Positions 6,675-15,059 of a stretch of DNA of 52,505 nt are shown piece by piece. A program made the position numbers and the translations under genes. The notes under the pieces were generated by a model, which worked only from the letters and a program-made list of their open reading frames with translations, searched no databases and was not told the origin of the DNA. The stretch is taken from the NCBI GenBank assembly GCA_930980855.1, contig CAKNIZ010000011.1, positions 1-52,505 of the forward strand, in the 5' to 3' direction. Each line of letters starts with the position of its first letter. Within the stretch, counting starts at the first letter, position 1. Origin of the DNA: an uncultured Clostridium sp. (GTDB lineage: Bacteria; Bacillota; Clostridia; TANB77; CAG-508).

Positions 6675-9239
6675 TTATGGAGTATTATTATTTCCATTTC
6701 CTCCATTATTGTTGTTTCGTCTTGTTCTATTTCTATATCTATCTATATAATTGTTTGCTTGTGCACGATATCTTTGAGTAGCACTCATTTCAGAAATTTC
6801 ACCATCTTGTATTTTCTTTATTGTTTTTTCCATCTTGTCTGCTGCATCATCTGATGAAAGTCCTCCTTGTTCATATATATCGCTCATATCTCTCATTGCT
6901 TCCACATATTCTCTTTCTGCATCTGTTTGTGGTTCAATTTCTTGGTCTAGTAATTTTCTACTGTATGCTATTCTAGTCTTGTCATCCAATTCTGGATGTT
7001 CACTTGAGAAATTATTATATGCTTTTGCTAAATTTCTTTGTCTTCCACTTATTTTTTGACGGTTCATAGCTCCTGATGTAGCTCCGCCAATTCCTTTCAT
7101 TGCAGAAATAGCGACATTAACATTACCTGTTGCAGCTCCAAGAGTAAGTCCTACTGCATATCCTGTTGCTTTTACAGTATTTCTTAATATTGCTCCGCCA
7201 GCTTTCTTTACGCCAGAAATAATTCTTCTTCCTCTAGTATTATTTCCGCCTTGTGCTGCTGTGTTTTGTGGCATCTGTGGAGTTTGATTTTCACCTGAAT
7301 TTTGTGGTGTAGCTCCATCTGATGGTATTCCTCCATTTGGTGGTGTTCCTCCGTTTGGTGGTGTTCCTCCATTTGGTGGTGTACCTCCGTTTGGTGGTGT
7401 TCCCCCGTTTGGTGACGTTCCCGCATTTTGCTGTGCTCCGGCATTTTGTGGTGCTCCTCCACCTCCTGCATTATTTTGAGCAGTTTGTACTGCATTTGTT
7501 CCTGTTCTATTTTGCGCGCCGTTTCTACTATAGTTTGGTGTATTTCTTCTAGTTCTATTTGCTACTGCTGCTGTTTTTCCTCCTGCTTTACCAAGTGCTC
7601 CTAATGCTGTTGCAAACATAGCTGTTTGTGCAATAGCTTGAGGCATACTTGAAGCTTTGAAGTTGAATATATTTTTCACTATATCTTCCGCTTTGTACAT
7701 ACATATTACAACCATAAAACAGAATACTGCTGGTCCTAAATTACTTGCTACTCCACCGTCAAAAACATTAACGTTTCCTGTAGTATTTAATATTTGGAAT
7801 GATGAGTTTACCAATGCCAAATATATTATACAGTGGAATGGTTGTATTAAAATATTGTATATGAACTCTTTAAGCCATGCATTTAATGCTTGTGATTTTC
7901 CATCTCCCATTTTATCTATTGAATATGTAATTGTTATGATTGGCGCTATCATAATTAAGAACGCTATTGTAATCATACGCTTTATATATGTAAGTAAGAA
8001 AATAAATGTCATTATTGTTAATAGTAAATATATAAGTGCATATGCTATTCCATTTACTGGCCCCACATTCCAGTCATAAGCTGCTGTTCTAAACATATTC
8101 ATTACGTCTTCAAATTTCTCCGAACCGTCTGCTATGGATTGCGCTGTTGTATTTTGCATAATATTTACTAATGAATTATTAATTGCAATTACTGCTTGCA
8201 TAATATAATGTAGTAAGAATAATAGCGCTAAGCTTACTACCCAGTTAAATATCATTTTCTTATATCTTGCTTTATCTTCTGCTACTGAAGCAATTGCCAT
8301 TCTTATACCAACATAAAGCAAAATTACTGCTAATATAACTGCTGATAAATTTCTAATTCCAACATACCAAACTGCCACATTATCTCTAATTGCATTTACT
8401 GTGTCATCTGTAGAAGTTGAGAAGAAATCTATACTTGTAAGTTCAACTCTATTGAATAATATTGCATCAAGAGTTAAACCATTAGCTATATTTTGTCCTG
8501 TAATTGCTGCACCTATTGATGAAATAATACTTCCTAATCCTGTTGCAATTACTACTGGAATGTATCTAAGTATGTTCATGAATACTGATATAATTCCACC
8601 TAATAGACCTCCAAGGAAACCTTCGGATTCTTCGTCTTCTTCTGGTACAGTCTCTTCTTGATTGTCTGGTACTTCTTCTGATACATCTACTGTTTCGGTA
8701 TTAGATTTCAATGTAATTCCAAACTGTGAATAGGCTCTAACCAGTCCTAGTTCATAACCAGGTTTATCAAACTCATCGTCTCCGAGCCTTCCATTAAGGT
8801 ATTCGTCTATCGTACTGTAATTTGTATATCCAGATGTATCTGTTATAACTTTATTATGTGTGAAAAATGAGTTCCAACACAAATCTAAGAAATCCCCCCA
8901 GTCTACACCAGGATATGTACTTTCAAATGATTTTTTTTCTTCTGAATCTTTATCATTCCTATCTATATTTTTTGGCAAATAACTTTCCAACAGAGTAGCA
9001 TCGTCTTCTGAGTAAAATACTGGATTATTTGGGTCATAAGGTTGGTCTGCTGGTCTTTCTCCTTCTATGACTGTAACTGTTTTTACTCCAAAATTATACG
9101 TTGTGTATGTTACCTTCTCTGAATTAGTAGTCCCGGTTGCGTTTACTATATTAGAAAGTTGCCCCAGTAATATCATTATTACTACAATGCTTACAATTAT
9201 TTCTTTAGCCCTTCTCCTCAACTTGACAAACCTTGTCAT
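6675..9239 (-). CDS. VirB6/TrbL-like polytopic membrane protein with repetitive cytoplasmic tail
   Basis: The 854-aa protein has an N-terminal signal or anchor segment (about 14-34), an extracellular domain (35-205), then several membrane helices (about 208-550). The core module starting at W291 (WYVGIRNLSAVILAVILLYV, GIRMAIASVAEDKARYK) recurs in two other proteins of the operon, as does a later PIITITYSIDKMGDGKSQA block followed by ILIQPFHCIIYL. The C-terminal third is hydrophilic: Asn/Gln-rich, with about five copies of the hexapeptide TPPNGG, then a basic region. VirB6 proteins form part of the inner-membrane pore of T4SSs. AGGAGG precedes the ATG, and the gene is 21 bp upstream of the hydrolase genes. 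Confidence 0.85.
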   Translation of the reverse strand: MTRFVKLRRRAKEIIVSIVVIMILLGQLSNIVNATGTTNSEKVTYTTYNFGVKTVTVIEGERPADQPYDPNNPVFYSEDDATLLESYLPKNIDRNDKDSEEKKSFESTYPGVDWGDFLDLCWNSFFTHNKVITDTSGYTNYSTIDEYLNGRLGDDEFDKPGYELGLVRAYSQFGITLKSNTETVDVSEEVPDNQEETVPEEDEESEGFLGGLLGGIISVFMNILRYIPVVIATGLGSIISSIGAAITGQNIANGLTLDAILFNRVELTSIDFFSTSTDDTVNAIRDNVAVWYVGIRNLSAVILAVILLYVGIRMAIASVAEDKARYKKMIFNWVVSLALLFLLHYIMQAVIAINNSLVNIMQNTTAQSIADGSEKFEDVMNMFRTAAYDWNVGPVNGIAYALIYLLLTIMTFIFLLTYIKRMITIAFLIMIAPIITITYSIDKMGDGKSQALNAWLKEFIYNILIQPFHCIIYLALVNSSFQILNTTGNVNVFDGGVASNLGPAVFCFMVVICMYKAEDIVKNIFNFKASSMPQAIAQTAMFATALGALGKAGGKTAAVANRTRRNTPNYSRNGAQNRTGTNAVQTAQNNAGGGGAPQNAGAQQNAGTSPNGGTPPNGGTPPNGGTPPNGGTPPNGGIPSDGATPQNSGENQTPQMPQNTAAQGGNNTRGRRIISGVKKAGGAILRNTVKATGYAVGLTLGAATGNVNVAISAMKGIGGATSGAMNRQKISGRQRNLAKAYNNFSSEHPELDDKTRIAYSRKLLDQEIEPQTDAEREYVEAMRDMSDIYEQGGLSSDDAADKMEKTIKKIQDGEISEMSATQRYRAQANNYIDRYRNRTRRNNNNGGNGNNNTP
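7321..7419 (-). repeat. 18-bp tandem repeat coding for TPPNGG hexapeptides
   Basis: About five near-identical 18-bp units (on the plus strand ggtggtgttcctccatt and variants) lie head to tail within the VirB6-like gene and encode repeated TPPNGG. Copies differ mainly at third codon positions. Such a repeat can change copy number by slippage without breaking the frame. Confidence 0.85.
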
Positions 9240-9256
9240 ATTTGTCCTCCTTTTAT

Positions 9257-12200
9257 TTAGTCGTTATATTTTACCTTCATATCTCTAATTAATCGAGCTG
9301 TGTCAGTTACTGTACTTTTTACTTCTTTTCTTGCCTCTGCATTTATTTTTTCAATAGAATCCATAGCACTTGCTATTTTCTTTTCATCTTCACTTACGAA
9401 GCTTATATTAAATGCTGCTCTATGCACTTCTGTAGAAATATTTTCTACTTGTGAAATAAATTTATTTTCACTATAGTCGTGTTCATTCATTACTTGAGTT
9501 TTAACTTGTTCTCTTTGTTCTTCTGTTAAATTTTTATTTAACCCTGTACTATCTAGTGCTGCATCTATTATATCAGATATGTTTTCTCTAGTCACTTCTC
9601 TTGTTTCATTTACATTCAAATAATTGTATACACTAGCACTAACTTTGCTTTCACTTCCGTCTACTGTTATTTTCTTTATTTTGTCCATTAATTTCTTTCT
9701 TGCTTTATCTTCCATTCCTGGTGCAATTCTATCCCAAGTTTCTTGTGCTTCGTCATAATGTGTATCAACCTGTTTAATATATTTAATAGTGTTTGTGATT
9801 TTATTTTCCTTCTTCTTTCTATCATCACGTTCTGCTTTAGCTCCCTTATATGTACCTAAGCTTACTACTTGTAATAGTTGCTCTGTTCCTGTATATCTCT
9901 TTTTGTGATAAGGTATTTCAGTCTTTGGTTTAGTAACTTTCCTATATTGTTGGAATGCTTTTGTAAATGTTCCAACACCTGCTTGTGGTGATATTACTGT
10001 TAATGGTACAGCTGCTGCCATACCAAGAAGGCTAAGCGGTACTGTTTTCGCTATATTAAATCCTGTCTTATATTTTTTACTCCTTAAATCTTTTTTAGCT
10101 TTTAGTATTCTTTGAGCATCTCTTCCAACTTTTCCGCCTTTTCTTGCCAATCTTCTAAGTTCTACATATTCACTATCTTTTCCTCCATGAAGTGCCCTAT
10201 AAACAGTATTAATTCCTCTATCCCTAAATTCTGAGACACTATCTATTCTTCTTCTTACGCCACTTCTAACTTCTCTTGCATCTTCTTGAAATATAGCTCT
10301 TGTTCCAGCATTATATAACCCTGTTGCTGCTCTTCCTGTTGCTCTAACAGCTTTCTTTCCAGTTCTCCATCCAAAACCTAAAAAGCTCTTAGTATAGTGG
10401 TATGCAAAGAATGCTCCTGCTAAACTTTCTTTACTTGAGAATGGTCTATCTACATCAGCAACGTTTGCTCCTTTTCCAAAGTTAAATATGTCAAGGAATA
10501 TTTTGTCTGCTTTTTGAATAAAATTAAGGAATACTAGTGCTATTATAAATCCCCATATACTTTCGGTTGATATGCTAAGTGCTACTGACATCAAAGATGT
10601 ATATAGCAATGCATGAACTGATTGCAAAAGAACATTCATTGTAAAGTCATACATCCAGCTTGAAAGTGATGTACCTCTTTTTCCTTTTGCTCCATCAAAT
10701 GCATATTTAGCGCAAACAAATGGCGCAATTATAATTAATATCATTACAGTAAAATAACGCTTAATATATACCCATAAAAATTTATAAAAATAAATTACTA
10801 ATACAAGATACATTATCATTGCTGGGAATCCTATATGCATTCTACTATCTTGAGCTCTTGTTAATATTGTATCATATACTACTGTATCATCTACATTTGT
10901 ATTTTCCAACAAGTTTAATATACTTTCGTTTGCTCTTATAGCTATTATCATAAAGTAATGAATTCCCCATATTAAAGCTAAGCTTACAACCCAACTTAAT
11001 AATGCACTTTTGTATTCTGCCTTTTTTTCTGGAATAGTTGACAGTGCAATTCTTATACCTATGTATACAATTATTAATGCTAGTCCAATTGTTGCTAAGT
11101 TTCTAAATGAAACATACCATCCTGCTACTATACTTCTTAGCATTCCAACTATTGAGTCATCTGCAACTTTTTTACCTCCTGGTGTATCTGTAAATACATT
11201 TACATCTAACAAAGGTATATTATTGTATATAATATCTTCTATTGTATAGTCTAAATCTGCTCCAAGAGCCGCTTCCGCTTCTGCATCTGGGTCATTGTCT
11301 GTAGAGTCCTCTGTATCTTCTTGATTTTCTGTTCCTTCTTGATTTTCTTCTACTCCACTCATTGCTTTTATTGGCGATACTATATATTCAGTTTCTTCCA
11401 CATTGTAAAAATCATCTGCAAATTGTACGTATGCATATGATATGTCATTTTGAATTAGTGCAGTTTGACTTAAACTTTCAGTTGTTGCATTTAGTAATAA
11501 ATTTACTAAACTTTCAGCCATAATTATATAGCCCATTATTGAATATTTTATTAAGTTGATAATTAGTCCTGCAAAAAATCCAAAAAATTGTGATACTTGT
11601 TCAAATAACCATTCTAAATCTTTTTTACTTGATAATGATACTTGTGTTGGCATACCGTTAAATTCAAAGCCATTTCCAGAAGTTCCTTCACCAGCAATAC
11701 TTCCTGGTAATATTACTCCATTAGCAACAAATTCAAAATTTGCTGTTGCTGCTGTTGACGCTGAGACCCTTCCTATTTGCTTCAATCGTCCATTTGAACC
11801 ACTTGTAAAAGCACTTACTGTCCTCATTCCCAGACCACCGCTTTCATTCGTCCACATATCTACAACCATATCAGCGCCGTCTTCACTTTTACCCACATAA
11901 ATTCCTACATGTCCTTGCGCTACTAATATATCTCCTGGAAGAACAGTTACATTAGTTGGTAAAGAATATAATCCACTATTATTTCTCCAGACCTCTTCAA
12001 ATCCTGTATCTGCAAAGTTATCTTCATTCCAACCAAAGCTCGTTGGAGAAGCAAAAATATTCCAAGAATTTCCTCCTAAGCCTGTTGCATGATGTATCGC
12101 AAAGCTTACCCAACCTACACAGTCAAAATGATATGTAGCACCTTCTACAATTGCTGCATTATATGCCTCTTGTCTTTTAGGTCCCCAATCATATATGAGA

Positions 12201-12376
12201 TTGTATTTGCCTTGTCTGGCTTCGTTATAAAATTGAATAGCCCAGTTTGCTATTTGCTGTCCAACTTCTTCTACAGTATGTCCAGTAGTTGCATTCGCTC
12301 CATAAGATGGTATTGATGCAAACATAAAAGATATAGCAAATATTACTATCAATATTTTGTATATAAATCTTTTCAT
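9257..12376 (-). CDS. NlpC/P60 peptidase fused to a VirB6/TrbL-like membrane protein
   Basis: The 1039-aa protein has a Sec signal peptide (1-26), then an NlpC/P60-type domain (about 30-205): a catalytic Cys in YHFDCVGWVSFAI (C86) and a His in LPGDILVAQGHVGIYVG (H156). NlpC/P60 enzymes cleave peptidoglycan peptides. Membrane helices follow (about 260-295 and 415-630) containing the same core module as the two other VirB6-like proteins (WYVSFRNLATIGLALIIVYI from residue 420). The C-terminal 400 residues are soluble, very basic and partly helical, probably cytoplasmic. One chain would thus place a wall-cutting enzyme on the pore protein. AAGGAGG precedes the ATG at 12376. The domain order is clear from motifs; the T4SS role is inferred from the neighbours. 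Confidence 0.87.
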   Translation of the reverse strand: MKRFIYKILIVIFAISFMFASIPSYGANATTGHTVEEVGQQIANWAIQFYNEARQGKYNLIYDWGPKRQEAYNAAIVEGATYHFDCVGWVSFAIHHATGLGGNSWNIFASPTSFGWNEDNFADTGFEEVWRNNSGLYSLPTNVTVLPGDILVAQGHVGIYVGKSEDGADMVVDMWTNESGGLGMRTVSAFTSGSNGRLKQIGRVSASTAATANFEFVANGVILPGSIAGEGTSGNGFEFNGMPTQVSLSSKKDLEWLFEQVSQFFGFFAGLIINLIKYSIMGYIIMAESLVNLLLNATTESLSQTALIQNDISYAYVQFADDFYNVEETEYIVSPIKAMSGVEENQEGTENQEDTEDSTDNDPDAEAEAALGADLDYTIEDIIYNNIPLLDVNVFTDTPGGKKVADDSIVGMLRSIVAGWYVSFRNLATIGLALIIVYIGIRIALSTIPEKKAEYKSALLSWVVSLALIWGIHYFMIIAIRANESILNLLENTNVDDTVVYDTILTRAQDSRMHIGFPAMIMYLVLVIYFYKFLWVYIKRYFTVMILIIIAPFVCAKYAFDGAKGKRGTSLSSWMYDFTMNVLLQSVHALLYTSLMSVALSISTESIWGFIIALVFLNFIQKADKIFLDIFNFGKGANVADVDRPFSSKESLAGAFFAYHYTKSFLGFGWRTGKKAVRATGRAATGLYNAGTRAIFQEDAREVRSGVRRRIDSVSEFRDRGINTVYRALHGGKDSEYVELRRLARKGGKVGRDAQRILKAKKDLRSKKYKTGFNIAKTVPLSLLGMAAAVPLTVISPQAGVGTFTKAFQQYRKVTKPKTEIPYHKKRYTGTEQLLQVVSLGTYKGAKAERDDRKKKENKITNTIKYIKQVDTHYDEAQETWDRIAPGMEDKARKKLMDKIKKITVDGSESKVSASVYNYLNVNETREVTRENISDIIDAALDSTGLNKNLTEEQREQVKTQVMNEHDYSENKFISQVENISTEVHRAAFNISFVSEDEKKIASAMDSIEKINAEARKEVKSTVTDTARLIRDMKVKYND

Positions 12377-12394
12377 GCTTGCATCCTCCTTTTC

Positions 12395-13885
12395 TTATAT
12401 TTCTATTTGAGTATTATCATAATAAATAATATTGTTTTCTATTTTATTTATATTAAATGATTGATTTCCTTCTATAATTGTCTGGTATTCATGTGTCTCA
12501 ATGTTAAATCTATAGATTCCTCTTCCATATATTGCATATATATAATTGTTTTCATCTAATTTATATATACTATTTATGTATATATCTTTTAATTCCAAAT
12601 CTATCTTTTCTTTATTTCTTGAGAAAAATCTAATATTTTGCATTCCTCCATCTGTCGTTTGTTCATATATAACAACATAATCTTCTGTATACAATTCTTC
12701 TATTGGGTCTACAGGATGTCTATACATCATATCTTGCATTACTCTATTATCCTCATACTGAAAAACTAAATCAGTATCCAAATTTGTATATACATTAGCT
12801 GGAACACTCCCTCCTTTTATTTGCTCTGCTAATTCTCCTTTGCAATTCTTGTATACTGTTACACCATTATTGCTTAAAGAATTAAAATCTATTCTTATTC
12901 CTTTTAGTGTATATTGTAAAATTACTCTATCTTTTGTTTTAGTATATGAATCATAATCTCTCCACAAATTTGTAACTTGTTCTACGAATTTATTATAATC
13001 TCCTGAATCATTGTATTCATTTAATATTTCTAAAAATTCATCTGTAGAATAAGTTTGGTCATTTCTGTATATTGAAATTTCTCCGTCATAGAAAAATGCA
13101 TAAAATTCTTCATTTTTATATCCTATAACACCACTTGCATTTCCTGTATATGTTGGATTTCCTAAAACACTTTGTATTTGTTCATTAGTCATTCCTGTAG
13201 TTATTCCAGGAAATACTTCATTTGTATAATTTTTTATAAATATAATATTAAATACATTTGAATATAGATTTCTTATTTTATAACCTTCATCAAAATATAT
13301 ATCATAATTATTAACTATACTATCAATACTTCCTAAGTTTAAATTATTTACTGACCAATTATTGTTTACAATAGCATTTAATTCATTTGATTGTATAGCG
13401 ATTGGCGTTTGAGCATCTTCTTCATATGTTCCTACTTGATATTGAGTTTTTAAATGTTCAAAATATTGTGAGTCATTATTAATTGTATATAAATTTACTG
13501 TATTTCCTTCAAACTGTATTCTTATAATAATATTTCTACTTTCATCTATAATTCTAAAATTTGTTCCTAGTAATTTTCCTGCTATTTGACTTGTTAAATT
13601 ATCATAAAGTACTTTATTCACATTCCCATCACTTTTAATTGGGTCTTTGCTAAATTCTATGTATATATCCTTTTCATATCCTTCTTCCGTAGAGTTTGCC
13701 ATCCTAATATATTCGCATTCATTATATTCAACTAGTTCTTTTACAGATTCAAAATCGTTTACGGAAGTAATGGGTTCATTATTTTCTCCTAAAAACAAAT
13801 ATATTATTCTTCCTATTATTAATATTATTAGGATGGTTAATACAATGATTAAAACCTTTTTCCATTTTTTCTTCTTAGGCATCAT
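12395..13885 (-). CDS. membrane-anchored exoprotein of unknown function with a BamE-like motif
   Basis: The 496-aa protein has a basic N terminus (MMPKKKKWKK), one membrane helix (about 12-32) and a large extracellular region. Residues about 222-245 (FPGITTGMTNEQIQSVLGNP) match the pattern of small BamE/SmpA-like folds (GMT..Q....LG.P). The C-terminal part (about 390-496) has beta-strand periodicity (YIYAIYGRGIYRFN) that could be a propeller fragment or a similar beta-rich domain. No catalytic motif is seen. It lies between two VirB6-like genes, 18 bp and 7 bp from them, with GGAGG before the start. It may be a structural partner of the pore on the outside of the cell. Confidence 0.75.
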   Translation of the reverse strand: MMPKKKKWKKVLIIVLTILIILIIGRIIYLFLGENNEPITSVNDFESVKELVEYNECEYIRMANSTEEGYEKDIYIEFSKDPIKSDGNVNKVLYDNLTSQIAGKLLGTNFRIIDESRNIIIRIQFEGNTVNLYTINNDSQYFEHLKTQYQVGTYEEDAQTPIAIQSNELNAIVNNNWSVNNLNLGSIDSIVNNYDIYFDEGYKIRNLYSNVFNIIFIKNYTNEVFPGITTGMTNEQIQSVLGNPTYTGNASGVIGYKNEEFYAFFYDGEISIYRNDQTYSTDEFLEILNEYNDSGDYNKFVEQVTNLWRDYDSYTKTKDRVILQYTLKGIRIDFNSLSNNGVTVYKNCKGELAEQIKGGSVPANVYTNLDTDLVFQYEDNRVMQDMMYRHPVDPIEELYTEDYVVIYEQTTDGGMQNIRFFSRNKEKIDLELKDIYINSIYKLDENNYIYAIYGRGIYRFNIETHEYQTIIEGNQSFNINKIENNIIYYDNTQIEI

Positions 13886-13892
13886 TATCCTC

Positions 13893-15041
13893 CTATCCTT
13901 TTGGTGGTTTAAATTTAATATCTTTTAAACCTTTTCCTTCTACTTTAAATGCTCTTCTAATTATTTTTTCTCCATTACTTAATGCTGCAAAGAACATTAT
14001 TGCAATTAATGGTGCCTCTATAGCAATTTCACCTGCTGAATATATAAATACTAAATATATACATAAATGTATTGGCTGTAAAAATATTTCGCCAATCATT
14101 TCTTTTATCCAGTTATTAAATGCTTGTGCTTTATTGTCTCCCATTGTGTCTATTGGATATGTTACACATATTAAAGGTGCTATCATTATTAAGAAATCTA
14201 CTTTAAATACCCTCACTATATAGATTAGGAAAAACTTAAGTTGATAATATACCATCATAAAATAAATAATTATGTATAATAATTTGTTTATTCCTGTTGC
14301 TGCAGCTATATTGGCAAAAGAATCATTTAATATTGTTTCTTCCATACTAACGTCAGCATTTGGGTCTAGTATAATTGCTTGATTAATTGCATTTATTAAT
14401 AATTCCGCTGCTTCAAATAAAAGTATCATTATATATTGTAATAAAAATAATAGCGCAAAACTTATAAACCAGTTTTTTAGCATTATTTTATATTTTGCTT
14501 TATCATCTGCCACACTTGAAAACGCCATTCGAATTCCAACATATACTAAAACTACTGCTGACATTACCATTGCTAAATTTCTTAAAGCTATATACCATGT
14601 TGAAACTGTTTGGCTAAGAGATTGAACTAATTCTGCATATTCACCAGTTAATCCATCTACATTAAATACGTTTATATGAAATAGTTCATATTCTCCTAAT
14701 AATAATTTTTCTATTGAAAATGTATCTGTTCCAGCTACTAATGAGATTATAAAATTTGCAACAAATGGAACAATTGCAATTATCCATCCCAATATTGTAA
14801 ATAGTGCATCAAAAAAACTTGGCGTACTTTCTAATTCGTATGAATTTGTCTTTCCATCATTGGTTATGGTTTGTCCTGTTCCATTTTCACCCCATTCTAG
14901 TACTTGGTTTCCTACATTTTCATCTACAACATCTTGAGAGAAGGGGTCTTCTGGAACTGTATCTGCTGCCATTGTTTGCATTGAAAATATTACTGATATA
15001 AAAAGTACTGCTATAAATATTTGTAATATTTTTAGTTTCAT
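13893..15041 (-). CDS. VirB6/TrbL-like polytopic membrane protein (minimal form)
   Basis: This is the shortest of three related proteins (382 aa). It has a signal peptide (1-25), a short extracellular part, then about six to eight membrane helices from residue 75 on. The conserved core starts at W149 (WYIALRNLAMVMSAVVLVYV, then GIRMAFSSVADDKAKYK). A second shared block follows (PLICVTYPIDTMGDNKAQA and FLQPIHLCIYL). It lacks the extra N-terminal enzyme domain and the long C-terminal tail of its paralogues, so it may represent the basic pore subunit. The ATG follows AAGGGGG. It is immediately downstream of the VirB4-like ATPase gene, a common arrangement in conjugation operons. Confidence 0.84.
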   Translation of the reverse strand: MKLKILQIFIAVLFISVIFSMQTMAADTVPEDPFSQDVVDENVGNQVLEWGENGTGQTITNDGKTNSYELESTPSFFDALFTILGWIIAIVPFVANFIISLVAGTDTFSIEKLLLGEYELFHINVFNVDGLTGEYAELVQSLSQTVSTWYIALRNLAMVMSAVVLVYVGIRMAFSSVADDKAKYKIMLKNWFISFALLFLLQYIMILLFEAAELLINAINQAIILDPNADVSMEETILNDSFANIAAATGINKLLYIIIYFMMVYYQLKFFLIYIVRVFKVDFLIMIAPLICVTYPIDTMGDNKAQAFNNWIKEMIGEIFLQPIHLCIYLVFIYSAGEIAIEAPLIAIMFFAALSNGEKIIRRAFKVEGKGLKDIKFKPPKG

Positions 15042-15059
15042 TTGTCCCCCTTCTTTAAT

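Noticed and set aside
7208..7495. Open frame rich in His, Glu and Gln on the minus strand (MQYKLLKIMQEVEEHHK...)
   Set aside because: It is a shadow of the TPPNGG tandem repeat of the VirB6-like gene in another frame; repeats stay open in several frames. It has no ribosome site of its own.
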